Shown: positions 32,912 to 41,742 of the stretch, in pieces
Position numbering within the stretch: the stretch's first letter is position 1
How the letters are laid out: every line of letters starts with the position of its first letter
Assembly: GCF_004102745.1 (NCBI RefSeq)
Contig: NZ_RLII01000004.1
Location: forward strand, 62,001 to 126,000
From: Acetivibrio mesophilus
GTDB lineage: Bacteria > Bacillota > Clostridia > Acetivibrionales > Acetivibrionaceae
Length of the DNA: 64,000 nt
Reading direction: 5' to 3'
The notes under the pieces: generated by a model
What the model was told of the DNA's origin: nothing
Databases searched by the model: none
Seen by the model: the letters and a program-made list of their open reading frames with translations, nothing else
Translations under genes and position numbers: made by a program

Positions 32912-33947
32912 ATAATATTTCTAGTATTTTTAGCTCCCTTTCCTCCATAAGATCAATATATCTGTCATCAACTTTTATAATTGGTCTTGATACATGCCTT
33001 GGGTTTATATACACAATTTCACATATCTCACCTGTATTAAGCTTTGCAAAATCCCCAATATAGTATGCTGCTATATTGTTGAGAAAAGCATTGACCACAG
33101 CTACATCAAGCTTACCAACAGATTCCTCCTCCATTATATGAAATACCTCAAAAGGACTTTCTTTCTCTCTATACACTCTGTTTGATGTCATAGCATCATA
33201 AATGTCCGCTACTGCTATCACTCTTGCCATCATATTTATTTTATCGCCTTTAGCGCCGGTAGGATAACCGCTCCCATCTATCTTCTCATGGTGCATAAGA
33301 ACAGCAATACGTACCTCCTGGTCTACCTCGTGTTCCTTTTCAAGTATTCTATAGCCGTAAATGGTGTGTTTTTTTATCTCTTCATATTCTTCTGGCGTTA
33401 GTGTTGAGGGTTTGTTTAGGATTTCCCTAGGCACTTTTGATTTGCCTATATCATGGAGCAGACCTGCCTGAACAAGCATAAGAAGCTTGTCCTTGCTAAA
33501 TCCCATCCACTTCCCCAACAACATACACAGAAGCGACACATTTACACAATGGGTGTAAGTATATTGATCTGCACTTTTGATTTGATTTATACATCTTACT
33601 ATATCCCTTTTTTCATTCAATCTTGCAACCACAGAAGTAACAACTTTGTCGACCTTCTCCATATTAATATTCTTTCCGATAGCTGCATCATAAAGAACAC
33701 TCTTAAAGGAATTAACGCTCGAATTATACGAAGCATTGAAGCTCTCGGAAATTTCAGAAACAACAAAATTCTGATCCCTTTCTATTACCCTAACCTCACC
33801 GTACTTAAGGTTAACGAGCTTCTTTATCATGTGATCATCCAATATTGTCCCTTCCGAGATCACTATTGATCCATAATCATTCAGTATTGTTTCGGCAATT
33901 CTCATGCCCGGTTTCAATTCTCTTAAAGGTAAAAATGTCTTTGACAC
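32910..33947 (-). CDS. HD-GYP domain phosphodiesterase
   Basis: A 345-residue protein. The C-terminal half (about 130-320) is an HD-GYP domain with LLHDIGKSKVP, HTIYGYRIL, HHEKIDGSGYP (the GYP signature) and ADIYDAMTSNR, so it should hydrolyse c-di-GMP. The N-terminal 110 residues (LRELKPGMRIAETI...) form the small domain often found in front of HD-GYP. No receiver or membrane part. The best start is GTG at 33947 behind GGGGGGATAAT; the frame extends to 33965. It is the degrading partner for the GGDEF protein elsewhere in the window. Confidence 0.9.
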   Translation of the reverse strand: MSKTFLPLRELKPGMRIAETILNDYGSIVISEGTILDDHMIKKLVNLKYGEVRVIERDQNFVVSEISESFNASYNSSVNSFKSVLYDAAIGKNINMEKVDKVVTSVVARLNEKRDIVRCINQIKSADQYTYTHCVNVSLLCMLLGKWMGFSKDKLLMLVQAGLLHDIGKSKVPREILNKPSTLTPEEYEEIKKHTIYGYRILEKEHEVDQEVRIAVLMHHEKIDGSGYPTGAKGDKINMMARVIAVADIYDAMTSNRVYREKESPFEVFHIMEEESVGKLDVAVVNAFLNNIAAYYIGDFAKLNTGEICEIVYINPRHVSRPIIKVDDRYIDLMEERELKILEIL

Positions 33948-34258
33948 ATTATCCCCCCAATTCAATATTCATTTTTATTATTATCGTAAATTTCTTCAAT
34001 ATAGTTTATAAATAATTGTATTCGCTCCTTTGATGGTAAACTTTTTGCATTGATGATATATGTATTTTATGTTAACATTTATAAAGCACAGTAACATTCC
34101 TAACTGTTTTTTGAACGCTTTTACAACTGTATGTGGGTTATGTCGACTATGAAGTTTATATTTTATGTGAACATTATTTCAAGAAATATCTCAAAAAATC
34201 CCCTAAGGGGATTATTATTATTATTATTTATATCATGTAGAAGGGGTGCTGATCGGTT
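33948..34258. other. Gap upstream of the 90-residue membrane protein
   Basis: Holds a pair of 20-bp near-identical direct repeats, TATTTTATGTTAACATTTAT at 34063-34082 and TATTTTATGTGAACATTATT at 34159-34178. Each is centred on a palindrome-like ATGTTAACAT/ATGTGAACAT and may be a regulator site. AATCCCCT-A-AGGGGATT (near 34197-34213) is a perfect palindrome followed by a short (ATT)n run. No ORF appears coding. Confidence 0.45.
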
Positions 34259-34531
34259 ATGCAATTAAATAATATGAAAAAAATCGACAAGATAGCAAAA
34301 GAATTTAATAAAATAAACCGTCTTTCAAAACTTATCATAAAATACGGAACTTACGCTTTCATTGCAATGTTTTTGCTTGGAGCATTGACAATTCTCATGT
34401 ATCAGACTGTATTTTATTCAAACGACTATACCTATTACTTAGGAACTTTGATTGTAAAAACCAGCTTTACCATTCTTGCAGAAGCAATAATTGGAGGTCT
34501 CGTTATTGATTTTGCAGCAGGAAAAGGTTAA
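34259..34531 (+). CDS. Small membrane protein, 90 residues, unknown
   Basis: A protein with a basic N terminus (MKKIDKIAKEFNKINRLSK region) and two hydrophobic helices (about residues 32-52 and 60-82), ending in a short polar tail. It has no cysteine or recognisable motif. The ribosome-binding site AGAAGGGGTG precedes the ATG at 34259. The gene has a perfect long hairpin at its 3' end shared with the convergent panD. I do not recognise the family. Confidence 0.6.
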   Translation: MQLNNMKKIDKIAKEFNKINRLSKLIIKYGTYAFIAMFLLGALTILMYQTVFYSNDYTYYLGTLIVKTSFTILAEAIIGGLVIDFAAGKG

Positions 34532-34574
34532 GAATTGAATAATCCCGAAAAGGGATTTTTCAATTCTTAACCTT
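34525..34574. terminator. Shared terminator of the membrane-protein gene and panBCD
   Basis: AGGTTAAGAATTGAA (from about 34525) pairs with TTCAATTCTTAACCT (to about 34573), with an inner AATCCC/GGGATT stem. Both convergent stop codons (34531 and 34574) lie within the hairpin. Confidence 0.8.
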
Positions 34575-34954
34575 CATATTTCACCATGCTTTTCTTGGCT
34601 TTTGATGTCGAATATCTTATTTGCTTCATCTACAAACAGTATTTTTGGATTAAAGGACTTGGCTTCTTGCCTTTCAAATATTCCATAGGAAATTATAATT
34701 ATCAAATCGCCGGGATGCACAAGCCTTGCAGCTGCACCATTGAGGCAAATCATCCCGCTTCCTCTTTCTCCTTTAATAACGTAAGTTTCGAACCTGTTTC
34801 CATTGTTATTATCTACAACCTGAACCTTCTCATTTTCAATTATATCGGCAGCATCCATCAAATCTTCATCAATTGTAATGCTCCCCACATAGTTTAAGTT
34901 CGCTTCAGTTACTGTGGCACGATGAATCTTAGATTTCATCAATGTTATAAACAT
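34574..34954 (-). CDS. panD: Aspartate 1-decarboxylase
   Basis: A 126-residue proenzyme that makes beta-alanine from aspartate. The N-terminal [20 protein letters not shown] contains the Gly-Ser self-cleavage site that yields the pyruvoyl group on Ser. IEIYNVNNG-like, [19 protein letters not shown] and the [13 protein letters not shown] tail are family-typical. It is 5 bp downstream of panC, completing the panBCD operon for pantothenate. Confidence 0.96.
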   Translation of the reverse strand: MFITLMKSKIHRATVTEANLNYVGSITIDEDLMDAADIIENEKVQVVDNNNGNRFETYVIKGERGSGMICLNGAAARLVHPGDLIIIISYGIFERQEAKSFNPKILFVDEANKIFDIKSQEKHGEI

Positions 34955-34959
34955 ACTTC

Positions 34960-35805
34960 TTACACCTCCACAATTATATTGTCTATCAGCCTTGTACTCC
35001 CAAATTTAACAGCCAACGCTATTAGAACTCTCCCCTTAATCTCATCAACACTTTCCAAAGTATCTGCATTTACCAATTCAACATAATCAATCACTGCATT
35101 TTTTTCTGTCTGTATTCTGTCAATTATATATTTTCTGATTTTGCCACCATTAGTTTCGCCTTTTTTTATGAGCTCCTCGGATTCCATCAAGGATTTTGAA
35201 AGTACTACGGCCGATTTTCTATCCTCGGGACTAAGATATACATTTCTCGAGCTCATAGCAAGTCCATCTTCTTCGCGCACTATAGGGCAGGTTATAATTT
35301 CAACATTCATATTAAGATCTCTGACCATTTTCTTAATTACTGCTGCCTGTTGGGCATCCTTCTGTCCGAAATATGCCCTGTGAGGTTCAATGATATTAAA
35401 CAACTTGGTTACGACCGTTGTAACACCTTTAAAATGTCCCGGCCTCGCTTTACCGCAAAGGACTTCGGTTATGCCCTCAACACCAACATAAGTCTTATAT
35501 CCGTCCGGATACATTTCTTTAACAGATGGAGCAAAAATCACATCAACTCCTGCCGATTCCGCAAGCCTCAAATCTCTTTCCATATCCCGTGGATAACGCT
35601 CAAAGTCCTCATTTGGACCAAACTGTGTCGGATTTACAAAAATGCTCATAATCGTATAATCATTGTTTTGCAGCGACATATTCACCAAAGATAAATGTCC
35701 TTCATGGAGATATCCCATTGTAGGCACAAAACCAATTGTCCTACCCATACTCTTCTGAGTTCTCACTATAGCTTTTAAATCGCTAATTGCCTCAATTACT
35801 CTCAT
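34960..35805 (-). CDS. panC: Pantoate-beta-alanine ligase
   Basis: A 281-residue ATP-dependent ligase. It has [16 protein letters not shown] (HxGH motif), [48 protein letters not shown] and [15 protein letters not shown]. It joins pantoate and beta-alanine from the neighbouring enzymes PanB and PanD. Length is normal. It lies 57 bp after panB. Confidence 0.97.
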   Translation of the reverse strand: MRVIEAISDLKAIVRTQKSMGRTIGFVPTMGYLHEGHLSLVNMSLQNNDYTIMSIFVNPTQFGPNEDFERYPRDMERDLRLAESAGVDVIFAPSVKEMYPDGYKTYVGVEGITEVLCGKARPGHFKGVTTVVTKLFNIIEPHRAYFGQKDAQQAAVIKKMVRDLNMNVEIITCPIVREEDGLAMSSRNVYLSPEDRKSAVVLSKSLMESEELIKKGETNGGKIRKYIIDRIQTEKNAVIDYVELVNADTLESVDEIKGRVLIALAVKFGSTRLIDNIIVEV

Positions 35806-35862
35806 ACTATTTCTCCCTTATATATTTTTATGTCCGATAGTACATATTAATATATACATCAT

Positions 35863-36714
35863 CTATATATCAAATTTAATTTTTTCAAGCTCTTCAATAA
35901 TCGAATCATCCACCGTAAAAGAATTTTTTTCTGTAGGGAATACTCCATTTTGCACTTCTTCTATATAGCTTTTTGCTGCCATGTCTATGGCAGCTCCCAT
36001 GTCGGTATATTTCTTGACATGCTTTGGAGTAAAGTCCCTAAACATTCCGGTTACGTCCTGTATGACGAGAACCTGTCCATCGCAGTCAGGACCCGAACCA
36101 ATTCCTATTGTAGGTATATCCAACCTTTTAGAAATAAACGCCGCAAGTTTATAGGGTACACACTCTAACACCACGGAAAAAGCCCCTGCTTTTTGCAACA
36201 AGAGAGCATCACGGTATATTTTTTTCGCTGTGGCAATAGTCTTGCCCTGTGCTTTATGCCCTCCAAAAACGTTTATCGACTGGGGAGTATATCCAAGATG
36301 CCCAACTACAGGTATTCCTGCACTGATAATGGCCTTAACATCTTCAATTATGTCCTCGCCGCCTTCAAGCTTAATGGCCTTGCAGCCCCCTTCGGACACA
36401 AGCCTTCCGGCATTTTTGACACTGTCATTCTTTCCTGTATGGTATGATAAAAACGGCATATCTGCAACAACCATCGCCCTTTTAGCCCCACGCACCACTG
36501 CCTTTGTATGATGTACCATATCATCCATTGTTACCCGAGTAGTATCCTCGTATCCTAAGACCACCATTCCAAGGGAATCTCCTACCAGTATGGAGTCTAC
36601 TCCGGCTTCATCTAAAATTTTAGCTGTCGGATAGTCATAAGCTGTCAGCATACTGATTTTTCTGCCCTGCTTTTTCGATTCCAGAAAACTTGCTGTTGTA
36701 AACTTGTTATTCAT
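35863..36714 (-). CDS. panB: 3-methyl-2-oxobutanoate hydroxymethyltransferase
   Basis: A 283-residue TIM-barrel enzyme that makes ketopantoate from 2-oxoisovalerate and methylene-THF. Motifs LTAYDYPTAKILDEAGVDSILVGDSLGMVVLG, GAKRAMVVADMPFLSY, GHLGYTPQS and GIGSGPDCDGQVLVIQD are present. The ATG two codons upstream touches the AGGGAAGG site, so the internal ATG at 36714 is preferred. It is the first gene of panBCD. No panE follows, so ketopantoate reductase is elsewhere. Confidence 0.96.
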   Translation of the reverse strand: MNNKFTTASFLESKKQGRKISMLTAYDYPTAKILDEAGVDSILVGDSLGMVVLGYEDTTRVTMDDMVHHTKAVVRGAKRAMVVADMPFLSYHTGKNDSVKNAGRLVSEGGCKAIKLEGGEDIIEDVKAIISAGIPVVGHLGYTPQSINVFGGHKAQGKTIATAKKIYRDALLLQKAGAFSVVLECVPYKLAAFISKRLDIPTIGIGSGPDCDGQVLVIQDVTGMFRDFTPKHVKKYTDMGAAIDMAAKSYIEEVQNGVFPTEKNSFTVDDSIIEELEKIKFDI

Positions 36715-36832
36715 AATCATACCTTCCCTTTTTTACTTACTACTCTTTTATTTACCACTTTGCATTTCATCCAACACATCATTATGCTATCTAGCTTGTT
36801 TTAACTTTAATCAAAATACTTTTTGTCAAACT

Positions 36833-36860
36833 AAAAAAGTCAATCCGACAGGATTGACCA
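36833..36860 (-). terminator. Terminator between the small transcript and panB
   Basis: GTCAATCC and GGATTGAC form a perfect 8-bp stem with a 4-nt loop, followed on the minus strand by TTTTTTAG. It precedes panB by more than 100 bp, so it ends an upstream transcript, not panBCD. Confidence 0.75.
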
Positions 36861-37003
36861 ATATTCGACAACAAAGGCAATATATTCTTCACAAATCACC
36901 CTGTCTCTGTCCCCTTTTCGGATCAAAGCAGAAAATATTCTTACAATACAATTCTTTTCAATTAATATCTACAGTGTGGTTCATATTGATACCACCTGAA
37001 TAT
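36861..37003 (-). ncRNA. Putative small transcript or leader with an 8-codon ORF
   Basis: It lies between a promoter (37010-37038) and a terminator (36833-36860) and would be about 160 nt. Near its 5' end an AGGTGG ribosome-binding site (36997-36992) precedes ATG 36984 by 7 nt; the ORF MNHTVDIN ends at 36958. No longer ORF is present. It could be a leader peptide attenuating panBCD or an independent small RNA; the sequence does not show an amino-acid run that would reveal the signal. Confidence 0.35.
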
Positions 37004-37009
37004 AGTTAA

Positions 37010-37038
37010 ATATTAGCACAGTCATAGTTATAAATCAA
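37010..37038 (-). promoter_or_regulatory. Putative sigma-A promoter of the small transcript
   Basis: Minus strand TTGATT (37038-37033), a 17-bp spacer and TAATAT (37015-37010). It lies downstream of the secF terminator, so it can drive only the small transcript and perhaps panB. Confidence 0.55.
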
Positions 37039-37065
37039 TAATTTCAATATAAAAATTGATATAAA

Positions 37066-37100
37066 CAAAAATTGGGTAGAAGTCTTAACCCCTACCCAAT
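37066..37100 (-). terminator. Terminator of the secDF unit
   Basis: ATTGGGTAG (37071-37079) and CTACCCAAT (37092-37100) form a perfect 9-bp stem with a T-rich tail (TTTTTG) on the minus strand, about 24 bp after the secF stop. Confidence 0.85.
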
Positions 37101-37123
37101 CTATTTTTAAATCATAAGCTCAG

Positions 37124-38074
37124 TTATGCTTTTGCGGGCCTTGCAGCAGCCTTTTTCTTTGCCTGCTTTTCCTTCAACAATTCCCATAGCGGGCTTGCAA
37201 TAAATATTGTAGAATAAGTTCCGCTGATAAGACCGATTATCAATGGGAATGTGAACTCCTGCATTGAGCCGATTCCGTTATATACAGCAAATACATAAAT
37301 TGTTATTACACATATTAATGTAGAAACAGTAGTATTTATTGTTCTTGACATACTCTGAGCGATACTGTTGTTTACAAGATCCTTTATAGATTCCTTTCTG
37401 GATATCTTGCTGTTTTCCCTTATTCTGTCGTATATTACTATGGTATCGTTAACAGAGTATCCCAATATAGTCAATACCGCCGCTATAAAAGAATCATTAA
37501 CAGGTATATTGAATACCGCATATACCGCAACCATCATCAGAACATCGTGTATTACTGCCACAACAGCAGTAAAGCCTGCTAAAAGTCCTGACATGATATT
37601 AAATCTTATCCCAATATACAAAATGAGCAATAACGTAGACAAAATGACTGCAATCAAACCTTTAGTAAGCAATTCGGATCCTATTGAAGGATCAACATCC
37701 CTTACTATCATTTCACCGTCTTCTTTTACATTAAATTCGGATTTTAATGCTGTAAGAACCTTGTTGCGCTCATCATCCGTAAGCTTACCGCTTGACTTTA
37801 CAACAAGAAAACTGATACTTTCATTGCTGTTTTTTGAATCCAATGTTTGAGATTTTTGTGTATGAATACTTTTTCCGATAGCCTCTGTTCCTACTTTATC
37901 GGCCTTATCAGTATCAAAATCTCCGCTTTCCATCTCTATTTCTATTTGAGTTCCTCCCTTGAATTGAATATCCAGATTAAGTCCTCCCCTGAATATCAAC
38001 GCAACCAAACCAATTAGTAACAACGCAGAGGATAATATGAAAAAGTACTTTCTGTTACCGACGTAATCAAACAT
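37124..38074 (-). CDS. secF: Protein translocase subunit SecF
   Basis: A 316-residue RND-type membrane protein. The first helix (FFILSSALLLIGLVALIFR) is followed by the large periplasmic-side domain beginning NLDIQFKGGTQIEIEM, and then five helices with the conserved FNIPVNDSFIAAVLTILGYSVNDTIVIYDRIREN. With SecD it uses the proton gradient to help protein export and lipoprotein release. The ATG at 38074 follows AGGAGGTACTGCAA and overlaps the end of secD by 8 bp, so translation is coupled. Confidence 0.95.
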   Translation of the reverse strand: MFDYVGNRKYFFILSSALLLIGLVALIFRGGLNLDIQFKGGTQIEIEMESGDFDTDKADKVGTEAIGKSIHTQKSQTLDSKNSNESISFLVVKSSGKLTDDERNKVLTALKSEFNVKEDGEMIVRDVDPSIGSELLTKGLIAVILSTLLLILYIGIRFNIMSGLLAGFTAVVAVIHDVLMMVAVYAVFNIPVNDSFIAAVLTILGYSVNDTIVIYDRIRENSKISRKESIKDLVNNSIAQSMSRTINTTVSTLICVITIYVFAVYNGIGSMQEFTFPLIIGLISGTYSTIFIASPLWELLKEKQAKKKAAARPAKA

Positions 38075-39404
38075 TTGCAGTACCTCCTTTAGCTCCAAAT
38101 AGCCATGGTTTTCTTAAAGCACGAATTTCTGCCAAAGATTTCAATACAATCTTTGTTGCAAATATGGCAGTAAGGAAATTAAGAATTACACCAAGTCCGA
38201 GAGTAATAGCAAAGGATCTAACTGCTCCTGTTCCAAAGTAATAGAGAATCACTGCAGTTATCAATGTGGTCAAGTTACCGTCAAGTATTGCAGTAAACGC
38301 CCTATCAAAGCCCAAATCAACAGCAGCCTGAACAGTTTTGCCGCTCTTAATTTCTTCCTTAATTCTCTCAAAAATAATTACATTGGCGTCAACACTCATA
38401 CCGACGGTAAGAATCATACCTGCTATACCCGGAAGAGTAAGGGACATACCGCTCAAAACAAGTATTAGTATAACAGCTGCAGCCTGTCCAAGAAGCGCGA
38501 TATCTGCTACCAATCCAGGAACTCTGTAATACAGCAGCATAAACAACCATACTAAAAGAATTGCAACTGCCCCTGCATATATACTTATATTAAGTGCATT
38601 TTCACCAACAATCGGGCTAATGTGGTTAACATCCTTTGCCTCAAGCTTAAAAGGCAAAGCACCGGATCTGATTATAGCTGCAAGCTCTTTTGCTTGTGTT
38701 ATAGACTGTTGCGGGTCATAAGCTCCAAGTTCGATTACCGCTTTGTCCTTACCGGTAATTTTTCCGTTAACTATAGGAGCTGAAACCATTTGGTCATCAA
38801 GATATATAGCAATTTTTTTGCCAACCAATCTTTCGGTTGCCTCTTCAAACTTTTTAGCTCCATCATCACTAAATATCAATCTTACATAAGCCATTTGCGT
38901 TTCGGGATTTGTCTCAGCCACGGCACTTTCTATCTCGCTACCTTGAAGAACTATCCTGTCAGTCATTACATAATCTCCTGTTTCAGGATCTATCTTGTCT
39001 TCATCAACTTCTCTAAAGGATAGCATTGCCGTAGCACCAATATCGGCAATTGTCTCATATGGGTCGGAAGACTCACTGCCTTTTTTGTATGGTATTTCAA
39101 CAAGTACCCTTCTGTTAACCTTGTCCACCGTTACAGTCTTGTCGTAAATCTGCTTACCTTCAAGTCTTGTATCTATTATACCTTTCACAGTTTCCAACTG
39201 ATCATCAGTAGGTGTTACCCCTTCAGGAGCCGAAAGAACAGCACTGACACCACCACTTATATCAATTCCATATCGGATGCTATCATACGCCTTGCCTATA
39301 GTATACTTTATTCCCGGAACATTAAATCCGACAAGAACAATAGCGGTCATAGCTGCAATAATTGCCAAAATCAAGAAGCTCTTAAGCCCGCTGCTTAATT
39401 TCAT
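38067..39404 (-). CDS. secD: Protein translocase subunit SecD
   Basis: A 445-residue RND-type protein. It has an N-terminal helix (FLILAIIAAMTAIVLVGFNVP), the first P1 domain starting YGIDISGGVSAVLSAP, a second head domain (VNGKITGKDKAVIEL) and a C-terminal six-helix part with GMILTVGMSVDANVIIFERIKEE and ILDGNLTTLITAVILYYFGTG. The ATG at 39404 has AAAGGGGGAA upstream; the frame is open 23 codons further. It works with SecF. An HD hydrolase and the SCIFF genes precede it on the same strand. Confidence 0.95.
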   Translation of the reverse strand: MKLSSGLKSFLILAIIAAMTAIVLVGFNVPGIKYTIGKAYDSIRYGIDISGGVSAVLSAPEGVTPTDDQLETVKGIIDTRLEGKQIYDKTVTVDKVNRRVLVEIPYKKGSESSDPYETIADIGATAMLSFREVDEDKIDPETGDYVMTDRIVLQGSEIESAVAETNPETQMAYVRLIFSDDGAKKFEEATERLVGKKIAIYLDDQMVSAPIVNGKITGKDKAVIELGAYDPQQSITQAKELAAIIRSGALPFKLEAKDVNHISPIVGENALNISIYAGAVAILLVWLFMLLYYRVPGLVADIALLGQAAAVILILVLSGMSLTLPGIAGMILTVGMSVDANVIIFERIKEEIKSGKTVQAAVDLGFDRAFTAILDGNLTTLITAVILYYFGTGAVRSFAITLGLGVILNFLTAIFATKIVLKSLAEIRALRKPWLFGAKGGTANV

Positions 39405-39535
39405 TTGTAAAATTCCCCCTTTAATAATCTTTTCACATGTGGTTATTATATAACTACAACAAATTCGAGTCAATATACTTTTTTTCTCAGTAAAGTTTCA
39501 TGGCACCAATCTTTACCATCCGCAGAAAGCACAGG

Positions 39536-40201
39536 TTAAAGAAGGTGAGTTCCATTGATTATGAGCTGAAATTTGAGTCCCAAAAACTCCGCAGCTCTTC
39601 GGTTCATTGTCATTCTAACCAAAAATATTTCAAAATAATCCATAACAGGACAGATTTTTGTGTCTATTTGCAGTTCCAGCACAGCCAACTTCTTTTCATT
39701 ATCCACATATAAATCAGAGCTTTCAACAGCATAGTTTACCCTGTCATGGATATCAAAGGTCGCTATGTCATTATTTCTGACCCGGGTTCTGTGAACATCG
39801 GATTTGTCTGCAATGATGAGAGCTGCAGAAATATTGCTTACAGGGGCTCCCGAATTCTCATCGTGATTTCCGATAGCTAACATTATCTCCGCTGCTTCAC
39901 TATAGCTCATGCCCATTTTAGTTAGAATATTATAAGCCAGTATTGCCCCCGAATGGGCGTGGTCTATTCTATTTACCGCATTTCCGATATCATGAAGATA
40001 ACCCGCAATTTTAGCAAGCTCAACCTCCCGTTCAGAAAACCCCAATGTCTCAAGTATTTCTCCTGCTTCCTTAGAAACCAAACCAACATGCCTAAAGGAA
40101 TGCTCGGTATATCCCAAAGCAGCAAGCTGCCTGTCCGCTACTTCAAAAAGCGAATGGATTTCTTCATTGTTTTTTAAATCCGCTAATCTTATAAGGCCCA
40201 T
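39536..40201 (-). CDS. HD-domain phosphohydrolase
   Basis: A 221-residue protein with an HD domain (residues 30-165): SFRHVGLVSKEAGEIL, AKIAGYLHDIGNAVNRIDHAHSGA and ALIIADKSDVHRTRVR hold the metal ligands. Members of this family occur next to SCIFF maturase genes in clostridia, and this one lies 30 bp downstream of the maturase gene. The substrate is unknown. The start has GGGAGGTTTGTT upstream. It is not an HD-GYP protein. Confidence 0.82.
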   Translation of the reverse strand: MGLIRLADLKNNEEIHSLFEVADRQLAALGYTEHSFRHVGLVSKEAGEILETLGFSEREVELAKIAGYLHDIGNAVNRIDHAHSGAILAYNILTKMGMSYSEAAEIMLAIGNHDENSGAPVSNISAALIIADKSDVHRTRVRNNDIATFDIHDRVNYAVESSDLYVDNEKKLAVLELQIDTKICPVMDYFEIFLVRMTMNRRAAEFLGLKFQLIINGTHLL

Positions 40202-40231
40202 AACAAACCTCCCAAAAATGATGGTTATGCT

Positions 40232-41584
40232 TTAGATATCCTGCGCTTTTATCCACAATGCACATTCAACTCTCTTCTTTTCCAATTCACAGCCAACTTT
40301 GTACGTTTTATTGATGTCATTATGAAAATTGAATGAATTAGCCGCACAACCTCCACTGCAGTAAAACTTTGCCCAACAGCTATCACATTCTTTTTTGGTA
40401 TATACATTTGAGTTCTTGAAATAGCTCTGAATGTCCCTATTAAGGACTCCTTCCTTGACATTACCCATTTTAAACTTCTCATTGCCCACAAACTGGTGAC
40501 AGGGGTAGATGTCTCCTTCGGGAGTAATCGCAAGATACTCATGGCCCGAACCGCAGCCGCTCAACCTTTTGATGATGCATGGTCCCTGACTTAAGTCTAT
40601 CATGAAATGGAAGAAATTAAACCATTCCCCTTCTTTGCTTCTTTTTACATACTCATATGCCAGCTTCTCATACTCATCAAACAATTGGGGAAGGTCTTCC
40701 TCCCTTAAATCATATCCGCTGTCCTTCGCAGCCACTACAGGCTCAACTGAAATCTGCTTGAAACCTTCATCGGCCAGATGGATTACATCATTGGAAAAAT
40801 CCATATTTTCCCTAGTAAAGGTTCCACGAACATAATAATTATCCTGATTTCTAGACTCTGCCACATGCTTAAACTTCGGCAAAATATCCTTATAACAGCC
40901 GCTGCCGTCAATTCTTTTGCGCATTCTGTCGTTTACTTCCTTACGTCCGTCAATGCTCAGTACAATGTTGTGCATATTCTCATTTATATACTTTATATTA
41001 TCGTCATTCAAAAGCAAACCATTCGTCGTCAATGTAAATCTGAAATTCTTATTATGTTCCTTTTCCTTGTGCCTTGCATATTCAATAATTTCTTTGACCA
41101 CTTCAAAGTTCATCATCGGCTCTCCGCCAAAGAAGTCTACCTCAAGATTTCTTCGATTTTCCGATTCTGAGATTAAAAAATCAATGGCTTTTTTACCCAC
41201 TTCCGAACTCATCATGGTTCTCTGTCCGCCAAAATCTCCAGTAGATGCAAAACAATACTTACATCTTAAATTGCAGTCATGGGATATATGAAGACATAGC
41301 GCCTTCACAACGGACTTCCTATTCATGGATGGAATATAGTCCTTGTAAGGATCCTCGGAATATAAAAGCCCTTCCGACCTGAGACTTTCAATCTCCCTTA
41401 GAGCTTCTTCAATCTCATCGGCACTGTATTTATCAGCAAGCTTATCCTTAATCTCATCAACAGTATAATCCTTATAGAAATCTAATATATCAAAGGATAT
41501 GTCATCTACCACATGGACAGCACCACTGTTGACATCAACAACTATATTGGTGTCCATTAACGAAAACTTATGAATCATTGTCAT
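40232..41584 (-). CDS. scfB: SCIFF peptide radical SAM maturase
   Basis: A 450-residue radical SAM enzyme. An N-terminal peptide-binding (RRE-like) domain (residues 1-95) is followed by the radical SAM site CNLRCKYCF near residue 108 and, toward the C terminus, a SPASM domain for auxiliary clusters (CGSGHEYL, GDIYPCHQFVG, CDSCWAKFYCSGGCAANSFN). The family installs a thioether crosslink in the SCIFF precursor, which is encoded directly upstream. The ATG has AAGGTGG upstream. The well-studied homologue is CteB of C. thermocellum. Cellular role of SCIFF is still unclear; the family may signal or quorum-sense, which I give as established only in part. Confidence 0.94.
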   Translation of the reverse strand: MTMIHKFSLMDTNIVVDVNSGAVHVVDDISFDILDFYKDYTVDEIKDKLADKYSADEIEEALREIESLRSEGLLYSEDPYKDYIPSMNRKSVVKALCLHISHDCNLRCKYCFASTGDFGGQRTMMSSEVGKKAIDFLISESENRRNLEVDFFGGEPMMNFEVVKEIIEYARHKEKEHNKNFRFTLTTNGLLLNDDNIKYINENMHNIVLSIDGRKEVNDRMRKRIDGSGCYKDILPKFKHVAESRNQDNYYVRGTFTRENMDFSNDVIHLADEGFKQISVEPVVAAKDSGYDLREEDLPQLFDEYEKLAYEYVKRSKEGEWFNFFHFMIDLSQGPCIIKRLSGCGSGHEYLAITPEGDIYPCHQFVGNEKFKMGNVKEGVLNRDIQSYFKNSNVYTKKECDSCWAKFYCSGGCAANSFNFHNDINKTYKVGCELEKKRVECALWIKAQDI

Positions 41585-41610
41585 CTTACTTTACCACCTT
41601 ATAATATACA

Positions 41611-41660
41611 ATTCCTTCGCTTTAGCCTCTTTGGCTTCATTCCAAGTGCTAAAAAAGTGA
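41611..41660 (+). repeat. Decayed copy of the dispersed two-hairpin repeat
   Basis: Reads ATTCCTTCGCTTTAGCCTCTTTGGCTTCATTCCAAGTGC. It keeps the core TTCGCTTT-GCCTCTTT and TTCATTCCAAG but lacks the GGGAC arm and changes AAGAGGC to AAGTGCT. It lies between the SCIFF peptide and its maturase. Confidence 0.5.
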
Positions 41661-41690
41661 AAAGCGAAATACTTCTTTCACTTTTCACTT
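41651..41690 (-). terminator. Terminator or attenuator between the SCIFF peptide and maturase genes
   Basis: AAGTGAAAAG (41655-41664) and CTTTTCACTT (41681-41690) form a perfect 10-bp stem with a 16-nt loop, followed on the minus strand by TTTTTTAG. It would cut transcription after scfA and so keep the precursor in excess over the enzyme. Confidence 0.75.
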
Positions 41691-41742
41691 CATTAATTGT
41701 GCAAAACAGATACTTATTATTTTCTACCCTTTATGTAAAGGA

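Noticed and set aside
34210-34230. (ATT)n run and AATCCCC/GGGGATT palindrome as a repeat array or CRISPR-like unit
   Set aside because: A single palindrome with a simple trinucleotide run; no repeated spacer structure. No CRISPR array was seen anywhere in the window.
39536-40201. HD protein as a c-di-GMP phosphodiesterase
   Set aside because: It has the HD metal motif but not the GYP signature, so I kept it as a general phosphohydrolase.
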